In this document: piece by piece, positions 47,811 through 60,304 of the stretch | Position numbering within the stretch: position 1 is the first letter of the stretch | Layout: every line of letters starts with the position of its first letter | Assembly: GCF_040712315.1 (NCBI RefSeq) | Contig: NC_134017.1 | Coordinates: forward strand, 6,602,001 to 6,666,000 | DNA: 64,000 nucleotides | Direction: 5' to 3' | Origin: Castanea sativa | Taxonomy: Eukaryota; Streptophyta; Magnoliopsida; Fagales; Fagaceae | Position numbers and translations under genes: made by a program | The notes under the pieces: model-generated | Seen by the model: the letters and a program-made list of their open reading frames with translations, nothing else | Databases searched by the model: none | What the model was told of the DNA's origin: nothing

Positions 47811-48620
47811 GGATAAGTGTGAGAGAGTATGAAGACTCAAGCCTAAAAAGATGAACAAGTAGATTTCGTGAGTACCTCGCTAGAAGCTTATCCGCGAAAG
47901 AGTCACGTGTAAAGCACATGATTGGAAGATGAAGAGTCATACCAGCTTGGAGGTTTTCTCGAGTGTCTCGCGGGAAAAGCCATCCTACGAAATACTCACG
48001 AAACTCTCTGTTTGGCAAAAAGTTGTGTTTTGCTTTACCAAGTCTTTATCTACACTATATATACCCTTATTACTCACAAATTGTAGATAGTGCTTTTTAG
48101 AGAAAAAACCCTAGAAAATACACTTGAGAGTTAGAGATTGTTATACTTACAATCATCTGCACATTTCCTTGTGGTTTTCCTCAACTCCTATCTCTCCATA
48201 TCCTTGAGAGGTTGATAACCTAAACATTTACCACACCCATTCTGAGTGTCAAGTGAGATTTTGGAGCTGTTGGGAAGCATTGAAATGAGTCATTCATTGG
48301 CGGATGCAATCGGGCTGAATTGCGGGATCTGGAAAATTAGAGAAGACAAAGTTCTGAGAAGCCAGTTGGTAGCAGGAGTTTGGAGCGCTCAAGTACATGG
48401 GGTAGATTAGACTTGGAGGGACTTTTGTTATTCATGTACTCCAACTTTATTCTCTAGTGGATCAATTTCGACTTGGAGGGTCGTGGAAAGGTTTTTCGCC
48501 GAGTTCTTCGATTTTCTCTTTGATAACATGGCTCGATATTATCTTGTGTTTGCATCTCTCTTCCCTACTCTTTAAGCTTTTCTTTTATTGTTGATAATTG
48601 ATGAATATGGCTTAGCTTAA
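47811..48620 (+). mobile_element. LTR remnant, same family as the reversed LTR at 14890-16630
   Basis: It has ATAAGTGTGAGAGAGTATGA, a TATA-like CACTATATATACCC (48054-48066), the leader GAGAAAAAACCCTAGAAAA and GGAAAGGTTTTTCGCCGAGT near 48485. The order matches the minus-strand reading of 16500 down to 15080. Termini and target duplication are not resolved. Confidence 0.6.
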
Positions 48621-49517
48621 GTTAGAATAAAAACAATCTAATCATATTTTTAATTGGAGGTCTGAACAAGCTCTTGTGTTTTCACGCAAATCTAAGCTTT
48701 CAGAATGATCCAATAATAAGTCAGATTTAGATAATTAGGGGGGGGGGGGGGGATCTCCAGTAAGTATCCTTACTGATTGGATGCATGAACTGAAGTGTAA
48801 ATTTTAAATAAGGAAAAAGACTCCATGTACTTGGGACCTAATTTGTGAGAGGATTTGTTGACATGAATCAATATCAGTAGTCGTTTTTAGCTCTTCAAAT
48901 CTTGAAATTCTTTACTGTTCGTGTTCCTTGCACATTACATTTGAAAATTCTCAACACTTCGGTAAAAAATTGAAGAGGTTTTATTCATTTCATACATTTC
49001 TCAGTCAGGTTAATTTGTTTTCTTAAAGTCACAATTAATTACAAAAGCTATGGATTATTAAGATTAATATGCCCTATAAAGCTATATAGAAAATCAAGAC
49101 ATATAAGCAAACAAGGCTCATAATAGTGTCATATATAGTCTATATAGAAAAATTCTTAAAAGGTAGGGATGTGCATTCAATCCACCAAATTCGACCCAAA
49201 TTTTTTAAGAGTCGATGGATTCCTCCTCCACCGAGATTGAGTTGGGTAGAGTGTGTGTTGGCAAGATTTTCAACCCAAAAACCCGACCCAACCCAAGCTA
49301 TAAAATTTTTAAAAAATACATGTAATTTGAATTTGTTAGTTTGATTTATTTTTGTATATTGAGACTTAAATTTTTATGAAGTTGGGGTATTAGACTCCTT
49401 TGTGAAAATTGTAATTTTTTTTTTGCTAGGTAAATTGGGAAGGAGGTTTCGAATTCTAGACATATGGCATCATAGAGAGTGTTGATATCATTATGCTATC
49501 AGGTCACTTCCATTGGG
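48621..49517. other. No gene; hAT-like fragment at about 49160-49310
   Basis: A G run lies at 48739-48752. TAGGGATGTGCATTCAATCC (49163) and ACCCGACCCAACCCAAGC (about 49280) resemble the ends and subterminal words of the 39207-39812 family, but no target duplication was found. Confidence 0.35.
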
Positions 49518-49810
49518 TAAATTATAATCATTTATTGAATAAGGAGCTTGAATAATTGAATGAACTCCATTTTTTTTATTAGGCCTCACAAAATTTCCCC
49601 AACTTGATGATTCAACCCAATCCGATCTATGAGTTAGAGCATTCTCAATTGAGTAGTTAAAACCACATGTAGTCAAAAAGTAGCTAAACTCCCCCAAAAA
49701 TTTCATGTATCAGCCTCAATATTTTGTCCCAAAAAGTTATAAATGAATAATGTTTCAATACAGTAATTGAGAAATTGTTGATCAATCAATTTCAGCCAAT
49801 TTTAAATTCG

Positions 49811-50864
<1,054 letters not shown>

Positions 50865-52306
50865 CTAAGTCCCCCAGCTTGAAGGATCATTAGGGTTTGT
50901 GACAAATTGCCCGATTGATAATGATGATGGCATGGAATCCATGTTCTGCATACGATTGTTAGGCACGTGTGGATCATAAGGATAATTAAAAGCAGCTGGA
51001 AAATATGGGATTCTAGCAAGTGGGTCAAGTTCTTGCGAAACACACGAATAAGGCATGCCACAATAATTACCACTAATAGTCTCACAAGGTTTTGGAATCT
51101 TGGGCACTGTTAATGGATCCTTATCATAATGTGGTGCTGTCATACCTGGACCAATAAGTTTATCACCAATATAATGTGTTATTCCACTAGTGCTGAAATT
51201 TTGATCTTCTTGATTGGGATCAAATTGTTCATGTGGTTGATAGCCTAATGACCATAGTGGGTCATAAGATGAAGAATACGATGGTGGTGCTATTACGGGT
51301 GGAAAGTGAACTAAATTGGCAACATAATTGGTTTGCTCTAATTTAAGATCAACATGAGCAAAGCCTTGCAACATTGGGGTTGGAGTAGGAAGGTATAGCT
51401 GGTCTTGTTGAGAGCTTCGGATCCACTTAGGGTTTGCAATTAGAGAGGAAAAACCTTCCTCAGAGTTGCCATTACAGTGCATATCAGGAAAGGTGGCTAT
51501 GGCAGGAACATCGTGAGAAATCAGCTTTTTCTTCATGCTTGAATGCCAAAAGTTCTTAATCTCATTATCTGTTCTTCCTGGTAGTTGCTTGGCTATCTGA
51601 GACCACCTGTTAGAAAAAAGAAAAAGTTCCCTCTTGCATGAAAAAGGAATGATATTCATGATGAAGGTTACGATAAAGTTAACAATATATAAGAAGAAGA
51701 TGGGACATAAAAATCATATTAGATTAGATTTACAAGTTGAGGTATTATATGTTAAATATAATATAAAAAAGTAAATAAATATTTATTTATTATGTTGTCC
51801 ATGTGTTACTAATGATATTTATTGTTACATCTTTGTAAAGATTTTTATAATAAAATTGGTAATAATTTAAGCATTTTTGGAAAAGAAAAAGGAGGTACTT
51901 GTTTCCTAGAATGCCATGGAGTTCAATGATGAGGGCTGCTTCTTGGGTAGAGAAGCTCCCACGTTTTAGGCCAGGTCTGAGATAATTTGTCCATCTTAAT
52001 CTGCAGCTCTTTCCGCATCTCTGCAGGCCTGCTTCATAGAAACCGTACAAGAAGATCGAAAAAAAAATGAACAAGAACAAAGAAAATTTGACAAACAGTA
52101 CTAGGAATCTATGAAAGCTATATAGCCAATGCATTGAGAGAGAGAGGGGGGGAGCAGTGATCGATAATGTTACCAGCAAATTTTGGGACAGATGTCCAGC
52201 AACCATGGCCATAGGTTGAAATGTAGTTTAAGAGCTTCTCATCTTCCTCCGGTGACCATAGTCCTCTCTTCACCTTCTGCTTGTTACAGCATGAGTGATG
52301 TCTCAT
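50865..52306 (-). CDS. MYB26: R2R3-MYB transcription factor, MYB26-like, copy B
   Basis: Three minus-strand exons: 52306-52174 (133 nt), 52028-51899 (130 nt) and 51606-50865 (742 nt), giving 334 residues. Splice sites are GCTG|GTAAC, CAG|GCCTGC, ACAA|GTACC and CAG|GTGGTC. The start is the ATG of [15 protein letters not shown]. The R2 tryptophans (GLW, GCW, LRW) and the R3 F/W/W set (GSF, KW, FW) are all present. The residue after the recognition-helix region of R2 reads [10 protein letters not shown], where most R2R3-MYBs have PDL. The C-terminus keeps SIGQFVTNP, similar to the ISCGQYV end of Arabidopsis MYB26. No stop or frameshift was seen. A role in endothecium wall thickening and anther opening is inferred from the family. 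Confidence 0.87.
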
Positions 52307-53017
52307 CTTTCTCTCTAAAAGCAGTAATCGCCAAAGACAGATCAATAATAAGTATTGGGGAATAAGTATAAAAAGATGAAATAGTTCAGAGAGAGAAAGA
52401 GAAAAGAAAGGCAGAACTAGGTCTAGCCCTAGCTGTCAGAAGTCAATACCGTCAAAAGAAGAGAACAGAGAAATGGGAAATCTAGAAGTGTGATTTCTGA
52501 GTACACTGAGGTTATGAATTTAACGTAAGAGCTGGTACAGTTAGGGTTTTACAATGGATCCTTCTTTTGTTCATTCACGTGATATGCAAGCTGGTGGGTC
52601 CATTCATGTGTGTGAGATATCCCACACCTTGATTCTTTGTCAAGAAAGCATATTTTTTTGGATGAAAATATGTGACCGTTTACCCTCTAGCTTGGACTTA
52701 TTGAGAATGAGCATATTGAGCAATAATGAGATTTGGAGACAAGGTCATTAGCGGATATGTACATTCTAAATCATGAATTTTTGAACCATAATTGAATATT
52801 GAACTTTGGCTTTGTTGAAAAAGGGTTCTCAAGCGCGGCGCGTAATTTGGAATAAAGTAGACATCCCTTCACAGAGAAGAACAATAATTTTTTGTTGTTG
52901 TATATCGTACTATCAAGTCATATGTTATTTTATATATAATTAAAATTATTGTGTTCTTTTTAATTATTATGATTATTGATTACACTAAAGGGATGCTTTT
53001 TCCTTCTATTAGTCGCT
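52307..53017 (-). other. Upstream flank of MYB copy B
   Basis: Probable 5' UTR and promoter with a GA-rich stretch (52388-52410). The stretches 52676-52740 and 52800-52930 match the upstream region of copy A. No clear promoter motif. Confidence 0.45.
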
Positions 53018-53040
53018 AACCCCGTACGATGCACGGGATA
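53018..53040. repeat. Short inverted repeat CCCGTACGATGCACGGG
   Basis: The arms CCCGT and ACGGG can pair. Words of this shape are common at or near the ends of plant repeats. Its source here is unknown. Confidence 0.4.
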
Positions 53041-54079
53041 ATTCAATAATAATTGTATTTATTTAATTTGCTTGACGGTATATTAATAATCAGTTTGCAA
53101 AAAAAAAAAAAAAAAAGTACAATGAAACCCCTAATTGACAGCACACCCTAACATCAAAGATGGTAAAAGACTTAATTAAATTCAGCTAGATTTTAGTTGA
53201 TAGGTGGGGAAACTAAAGCATACCTTGCTTAGAAAAATTTTCATTTTGATAAGACCAAACCTTGAATGTCACGAAGGGATCAGGCCAATGTTCTTATCTT
53301 CAATGCAAGGTCTCAATAGAAATTTCCAATAAGTTTAGTCACTCCAAGCCTCCAATTAAGAAGAGCTTAATTCGAATAATTAAAACAAACATAATTCATA
53401 AACTATGAAAGATGTAACCAAAGAAATAAAAATTATTTGAATACGTTGGCTAGGACACTCGCAATGCAAGCACTTGTCCATTCACTTACAACAAAAGTAT
53501 CAAAACATGAAAATCACAATAACAAAATACAAAATTTTAACTAAATAAAAAAGTGCATTAAACTATATTTTACAACAAATACCCATAGAGCAAAATATAA
53601 CAAAGGAATAAATATGTTTGAAGAATAAATATAGAGCAGAAAATAACAAAGGAAAAATAGTTCAAATAAAAAGTCTCTAATTTCAGATTAGTCACGAACA
53701 CAAACAAAGAGAATTTTTATTTGTACACTATTGAAGGGTGAACTACAACAAACCAATGAATGCTTCAGTAATTAACTGTTGCCTAATTTTGGCTACTGCT
53801 ACTAAATTCAATCTAAATTATTGCCAATACTCCTCTTACCATGCTACATGTTTTAATAATCCATATTATGCATCTATACAATTAATACTACCCTAGTCTT
53901 TGGAAATTCTAAATAAATGTATACTGTCTTGTGGCAACTTTAAATTAGTGATCTACTTTTACAAACATCAATTTAGTGTTGTGAAGCTGTGAAGGTAAAC
54001 ATGTAGAATTTCATGTTCAAAAAGTCATAAAATTGAAGGTCTATGCAATGGTAAAGAAATAATTTTGGTACACACATAC
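53041..54079. other. No gene recognised
   Basis: Non-coding, absent from duplicate A. It may be an uncharacterised insertion or a remnant intron or flank of the LEA-like fragment that follows. Confidence 0.4.
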
Positions 54080-54458
54080 CTTTCTTTCGGTTGATCTTCT
54101 AGCCTCCAATTCTCTCTCAGCTTCTTCTTTCTTCCTAGTTGTTTATTCTTTTGTACTCTCTCTTGTTGCTACAATAGGATCCTTAGCAGCTTGACTGTAA
54201 GCTCTGTAGCTACATGACTTGAATACTCTGCTCCTAAGAAAGATTAGATGTACAATTGAAAACCCTATATGGATAAACGTTGAGCAACTTTGCTTTTTTT
54301 GTGGTCGATGCTGTGTAATCCGCAGTTGTCTTAGTTGTGCTTACAATAGTGTCCTTTACTTGTGTTCCCTTCTCTATTGCAGTGTCTTTCATAGCCTCAC
54401 TTTTCTCTACGACTGTATCCTTTGCTTGTGCTGGTACCTTAGTCTCTATTGCAAACAT
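54080..54458 (-). pseudogene. LEA-like (group 3, LEA_4 type) gene fragment
   Basis: The minus strand reads AQAKDTVVEKSEAMKDTAIE and KGTQVKDTIVSTTKTTADYT, the hydrophilic Lys/Thr/Glu 11-mer style of group 3 late embryogenesis abundant proteins, which protect cells during drying. After a stretch with no match and an in-frame stop, another frame continues with AKDPIVATREST and KKEEAERELEARRSTERK. It ends in a good donor, AAAG|GTATGTG (54080/54079). It therefore looks like a genomic exon with at least one frameshift. There is no clear start or signal for expression. The family call rests on composition and repeat style. Confidence 0.5.
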
Positions 54459-54763
54459 TAAAAATATATGTGTATAGTGAATTATATACTTGGAGAGATT
54501 GTAGCCAGAGAGAGAATAAAGCCTCTGGAAGGCATAGCAGCTTTCTCAGAGGTAGAGGGAGATGCTGGCTACAACGTTTAAGGTTGTTGAAGGTTTAGGG
54601 TTTATGGAGGTAGCTTTTATTTGAATCAATGATGAAATGTGGGTTTTGGCAAAGAAGGGTTACGAAAAGAGAGAAACAAAGATGTGTTCTAATGATGTGG
54701 CAAATAAAAAGAAAAAGAAAATAGTAATGACGTGGAAAATTATAGGAGTTCCAGAGGCTTTGG

Positions 54764-54764
<1 letters not shown>

Positions 54765-54800
<36 letters not shown>
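54765..54800. repeat. TA microsatellite
   Basis: About 18 TA units. Confidence 0.93.
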
Positions 54801-54804
<4 letters not shown>

Positions 54805-54891
54805 ATTTTGTCGCTTAACTTTACTCATCTATCAGAGAATATGTTTTATTATTATCACGTGCCTCAATAATTATTATAGGGTACTTTACTC

Positions 54892-55165
54892 TAAGTACCC
54901 ATTTGGTTACCGATTAAAATTGTTGCGTTTGTGTTTCTAGCGTTTTACGCCTTTTTTTTAAAAAAAAAAAAAATTTGAGAAGCACATGAACGTGAGACAC
55001 AGACCTACTAGTGCGTCTCGTGCACTATGCACAAGACCCACTACCTCTTATCACATCCAAATTTTGCATTGAAATAGGTTTCACGGCATTATTCACACAT
55101 TTAAAAATTATTTGGCTACAGTGTTTTCAGTTTTCTAAAAAAATAAGTGGTATCCAAACAGACCC
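54892..55165. mobile_element. MITE with TTTGGnTACC ends
   Basis: The left end is AAGTACCCATTTGGTTACCG. The reversed right end is AGGGTCTGTTTGGATACCAC. Such GTCTGTTTGGATACC termini are common in plant MITEs. It is missing from duplicate A. The target duplication is not clear. Confidence 0.5.
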
Positions 55166-55410
55166 TAAGTGAATTTTTCAAAAAGTTACTTATAAGAGAA
55201 TTAATATAATTCAATAAAAAATTTAATTAAATCCGATAAAAAATTTAATAAAGTTTATCATTTAATTTAAACTAAGCAATATCCAAACGGACCCTAAGTG
55301 AATTTTTTAAAAAGTTACTTATAAGAGAATTAATATAATTCAATAAAAAATTTAATAAAATCCCATAAAAAATTTAATAAAGTTTATCATTTAATTTAAA
55401 CTATCTTATT
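55161..55410. repeat. Tandem duplication, period about 129 bp
   Basis: GACCCTAAGTGAATTTTT, TTACTTATAAGAGAATTAAT and TTTATCATTTAATTTAAACT occur in order twice, starting at 55161 and 55290. The second unit begins with the MITE-end word ATCCAAACGG, so the duplication happened after the MITE arrived. Duplicate A has one diverged version. Confidence 0.9.
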
Positions 55411-55815
55411 CATTAACTATATTTCTAGTACAAAAGTTCCAAAAAGTTTGAAATACTCTTTCAAAATTTTCATAATTTTAAAATACCTCAATTAAAATTT
55501 TTAAGAAATTTATATGAAATTTCATGAATTGTAATAAATTAATTTTATGATTTACTAGAATTTTTATTATAAAAGTTTCAAAAAAATAATTCAATTAAAA
55601 CTCATTGTCAAAATGTTTTAAAATTTTAGTACTTATTTTGAAATTATTCTAAGAAATACTATAATATTTTGTTTTAATAAAACTTGGTCTTAAATGAATG
55701 CTTCAGTCACTTAAAGTAATTAAGGTATAAACTCTAAATAACAATAAGTCATATAGGTGGAATTCCAAATGTTCCCAAGATTCTTGTTACTTAGGGGAAG
55801 AAAATACATTTAAAA

Positions 55816-56027
55816 AGATGCCAGAGCACACCCAGAAATTATTTTAATATTTATTATGGGATTTCATTGGATAATTTAAGATTTTAATGTTTTTATTTGT
55901 TTAGTTTGAGTTGTGGTAGGGATTAAATTCCATGTTCTTAGATAAGAATTCGTTTAGTATTTGGATTAGTATTAGAGTTCAACTAGGATTAGTTGCTTAT
56001 CTTTATCTCTTATTTCCACTATGATTA
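55816..56027. other. Short non-coding gap
   Basis: No feature seen. Confidence 0.4.
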
Positions 56028-56041
56028 GTTGTTTATCTTTA

Positions 56042-56198
56042 CCACCGCACACCCTTGGTGCGATGGTTACTCCACTGGTATAAATGCTTGTGGAGTGTGG
56101 GGGTAAGGGCCGGGGTTTAAGTCTCCAGGAGGGAGCTTCACACACATTTATACTTAGATTAGGGTAGAGTAGAAATTTTATTTTGTATATAAAAAAAA
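56042..56198 (+). mobile_element. tRNA-derived SINE, family B, full copy
   Basis: A box A-like TGGTGCGATGG (56056-56066) and a box B-like GGGGTTTAAGTCTC (about 56112) are spaced as in tRNA genes. The body has CACACACATTTATACTTAGA and GGGTAGAGTAGAAATTTTAT, then an A run. A 14-bp duplication GTTGTTTATCTTTA flanks it (56028-56041 and 56199-56212). Confidence 0.93.
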
Positions 56199-56314
56199 GT
56201 TGTTTATCTTTATCTCTTAGTTACTAGAAGATCTATAAAACTCCAGATAATTTATTTTGTATTTAGACTATTATTTTTAATCAAAGATTTCTTTATTCAA
56301 AATGTGTTTGTGTT

Positions 56315-58129
56315 TGTTAGGTTCTAAAGTTTAGAACAATTGGCAAATCGTGAATACAAATTTGTCTAAATATAAATTATTAGATTTATAAGTTTGATTA
56401 GACAATACTCAAGGTGTTACAAGTCAAAATACAAGAACATTCAAGCTGTAGAAAGGAGAGTTCAAATTCTGTGAAATCCGACCGATCGAAAATTAGATCC
56501 GACCGATCGAAAATCACAGAAAACCAGTTTCTACTGAATTTTAATTAAGCCCAACAACCCATTGGTCCATTAAGTGATTATGGTTTCCGATTTATTTTAC
56601 ATAGTATATAAAAGAAGCCTTAAGGCACGTTTTGCAGAGACTTTGGAGGTGCTCTTGTGAGATATAAAAGGTATTGTGCCATCCTCTTTCAAAGTCACTG
56701 CTGTAAATCATTCTCATATCATTAGATTCGGTAGATCTAAAGTGTTAAGTTTTAAAAGTTTAGAACAATTGGCAAATCGTGAACGCAAACTTGTCTAGAT
56801 ATAGATCCTAGAGTCTATAGGTATTATTAGACAATGCTCAAGGTGATTTAAGTCAAGATTCAAGAACATACAAGTTGTAGAAAGAAGAAAGAAGAAAGAA
56901 GAATTTAGAATCTGCTTGGTTCGACCGATCAAGAGATAGGCTCGATCGATCGAGAGTCGTATCTTAATTAAACCCAAACAACAGTTCAAGCCCAAAAAGT
57001 ATTAGGGTTTCAGATCTACTTCTCCTTGTATATAAAGAAAAACTTATGCACGCTTTTATAAGGCCTTCCAAAGAGAAAAGAGTGTGCCTCTTTTGTAGAT
57101 CTAAGGTTTTGTACTCAAAAATTTCTCTCATGTCTTCTACCGATGTTATTTCTTGAAGAATCTCAAGATCCGGTATTGTAGAAGTTGTTGCATTTTCTAG
57201 TCATCAAAAGTGCTGATGATCTAAACTTTCAAGAGTGGTCTTGGAGTCACAAACAGTATAGTTTGTGTTGATAAACTTTTGAGTGGAGTCTCAAAGTCAC
57301 AAGTAGGAGAACTTGTGTTTGGTGTAAATTTAAGAAAGAAGTAGTCCGTGGACTCGGAGCTATCACGTGATCGTGGTAGTAAGTTTTCTATTCGAGGTAG
57401 CAATAGAATGTTAGTGATCTAAGTTCTATTATACAAATTTCAATTCTTTCATAGTGAATTTGTTGTTACCTAGAGGATAGCTAGGTTAAATCCTCCCTAG
57501 GTTTTTTCTCGATTTGGTTTTCCTGGATGATCATATCATTGTGTTCTTTATTTTCCGCTACTTTACATGATATGACTTTATTCTTTTAACCTAGACCTGA
57601 ATAATAAACCTAAGTATTCACTTGGTTAATTAATTAGGTTAAACAATCTAGTTTACAGGGATCTAAAACCTAACATGAAGTTGTTACTACAGAGATCAAC
57701 AATTGAAGGTAATTTGAAACATTTGAGTGGGATCTCAAAGTCACAAGCGTGGGTGTTTGTGTTGCAATAAATCCAATGAGAGAAAGATTTCGTGAATTCA
57801 AAGCTTGCACGTAGTCGTATCAGTAAATTACTACTGGAGGTAGCAATAGATTTATGGTTAAATTTGATTGTAAAAACTTCGATTATCTTATAGTGGGTTT
57901 ACTTTATCTTGAGAATAGCTAGGTTAAATCCTCCCCAAGATTTTACCTTGAAATGGTTCGTTTCATTGGTTTTTCTGAGTTATCATATCGTGGTGTTATT
58001 TACTTTTTCGCTTTTATGCATAATATGATATATGCTTGTTTAATCTAAATCTAAATAATAAACTTAATTATCATCTTGGTAATTGATTAGGTTAAACAAT
58101 CTAATTTAAGGGGTCTAAACGAACGAACA
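56315..58129 (+). repeat. 5' LTR of the Sirevirus-like element, interrupted
   Basis: About 877 bp of LTR plus a 933-bp nested solo LTR. It has ATCCGACCGATCGAAAA-type words repeated near 56478 and 56498, and a TATA-like TAGTATATAAAAG at 56599. Confidence 0.8.
56743..57675 (+). mobile_element. Solo LTR nested in the 5' LTR, 933 bp
   Basis: It runs from TGTTAAGTTTTAAAAG to CTAAAACCTAACA. The target copies TAAAG (left) and TGAAG (right) differ by one base. The uninterrupted host sequence can be seen in the 3' LTR near 62710. Same family as 19949-20886. Confidence 0.88.
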
Positions 58130-58194
58130 ATTGGGTTCAGAGCGGGTTCATTCTGATTGGATTAACGTCCTGAGTGAGATCCTTGATCCTTGTT

Positions 58195-58860
58195 GTCATG
58201 GATAATTTTAAGTGTCTGTTTGCTCATATTTGCGATGATTTGAATAAAAAGGACACTAATGTTTCTGTTGATCTTAATGACGCCTATGAAACTCTTCGTA
58301 AGAAATTATTTAAATCTATGAAAATTGCTAAGAAATTCAAGTAAGAGTTAAAATTGGCTAATCTTGAAAAAGAGGAATTGATTGTGAGATTAGATAAATC
58401 TAATAAAAAGATCTGTTTTTATTTCTGTTTCTCTTAAGCCTAACGTTGATAATGTTTATAATCCTCCTTTCAAGAGGAATCATAAAGAAAATGCTTATTT
58501 TGCTAGGTTAGACAAAAGTAAAAGTTTTGATGTAGATGCTGAAGTTTCTAAACTTGTCTAAACCTACTATTAGAGTGCACAAAAAATCTTTTTTTGTGCC
58601 TACCTGTCATCTTTGTGGTATTGTTGGTCATGTTAGACCAAATTGTTCTTTGCTGAGGCAAAAAACCAAAATCTGAGACTAGATCTGCTATTTGGAATAC
58701 TGATGTTTTTAAATTTGTTCATTTTTGTCACTTTTGTAGTGTGTCTAGTCACATTCGTCCTAACTATCATATATTGAAATTGAAGCATTTTGTTTTTCAG
58801 TCTAGGATATGTGATATTATTTCTCCTGCCATAAGTCCAAATAAATTTTTTCATATGCTT
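58195..58860 (+). pseudogene. gag-like relic with CCHC zinc knuckle
   Basis: The plus strand shows a helical, Lys/Glu/Leu-rich stretch (about 58200-58420). It is followed, after stops and shifts, by PTCHLCGIVGHVRPNC (about 58602-58650), which has the C-x2-C-x4-H-x4-C spacing of retroelement nucleocapsids. A second, similar unit (FCHFCSVSSHIRPN, about 58726-58767) has Tyr where the last Cys should be. Paired knuckles with GHVRPNC fit Ty1/copia elements. It is inactive because of several stops and frameshifts. Confidence 0.65.
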
Positions 58861-60304
58861 TTGAAAAATTTAAGCTTGTTGGCTTGTAAAAGGAAATTGT
58901 AGGATTTCGGTTTGTCATAGAAGAATTGTGTAATTCTTCAAATACATTCTGTTTTTCATGAATTTTCACCTATAAAGCCAATGATGTGTGCTATATGGGT
59001 GAGAAAAGATTTGCTAAGGTGAGTTGGACATGTTTTCTTTTAATTTTTGGTTGTTTTATTTTCTTAGGTTGTTTTGTTTATTAAAAAAAAAAAAACCAAA
59101 AACATTGAAAATTTTCAAAAAGACAAAAATATTTTATTTTGTGTCTAGATATTTCTTGAGGATTACATGAATTATGATATCTCTCTCTTGATTTAGAACA
59201 TATTTGATATTGTGGAGAAACTTAAATAGTGTGTTGCATAACTATGTGCATGACTATTTTGAGATAAATACTATTTTGTACGGGTATGTACTAGTTTGTA
59301 CATGTACTTATGGATTAATTAAGAAATTGATATTTCTTATTTGTGTACCCTATATAACTTAGTTGAGCACTATTCACGTATTGCTTCTGCATTTGTTCAT
59401 TTAGCATAATGTGCGCTTTTTGTTTTTGGTCATAAAAATTTTGAAAATCCAAAAAGATTTTATTTTTTGTATTGCACATCACTAACTGTGTAATTAAGGT
59501 TGGCTTATGAAAGTTACATTCCATGACTATGTACCTTTTTTAGCTTTGATGAGCTTTATTTTTCTGCACTTTGCTAGTTTGTGCTATGTAGTGCTTATAT
59601 TGTGTGACTTGTTTATTGTTTTTAAACACATGATTTTGATTTTGAAGTCACATTCTTTTAATTGTAAGGATTAAAAAATCTTAGAAAAAATGCATAAATA
59701 ACCATCTTACCACTATTACTCACCAATCATGAATACCTGTGTGCAAATCATAAAAGTTGTGCTCGGTAAGGTGTAGCACTTGCACAACAAGATATTAAAT
59801 GTATTGCTTTCAAAATAAATAAAAGAAGCAAAAAGTGTGTTTAATTTCTATCTACATATCACCTTTTATGTATCTCATACACATACTAGTTGTACACACT
59901 ACACGCAAATCTTTGCTAAATTCTATATATATGATTGTGTGTTGACTAATCTGACCGTCTCTAATTGCATATGAAAACTAATGTGTAAATGCAAATTTTT
60001 TTTTTTGGTTGGGAATTTGAAAATAAGATTTTCATGTCTAGAAGTTTAAATTATGTGATTTTAACTTCTTGATTGGTTTTGATTTTTGCATTTAAGAGGC
60101 ATCATGTGTTTTAAAACTTTTCTGGATCATGTTCATCTGCATTGAGTCATAAAAATAGCTTTCAAGTTTTTTTTTTTCTGCATAAAATTTACAGATTTCA
60201 AAGTTTTAAAATTTTTAACTATTTCAACCAATCGAAAATGTGAGCTTTTGTGTTCAAAACTCTCTGCCTCTCTCGATTGATACTCGATCGATGTTTGACT
60301 GATC
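58861..60304. other. Non-coding interior of the Sirevirus-like element
   Basis: AT-rich, no recognisable protease, integrase or RT. Either the pol region was lost or the sequence has decayed beyond recognition. Confidence 0.5.

Noticed and set aside
56042..56125. A true tRNA gene
   Set aside because: Same reasons; it is the head of SINE family B.
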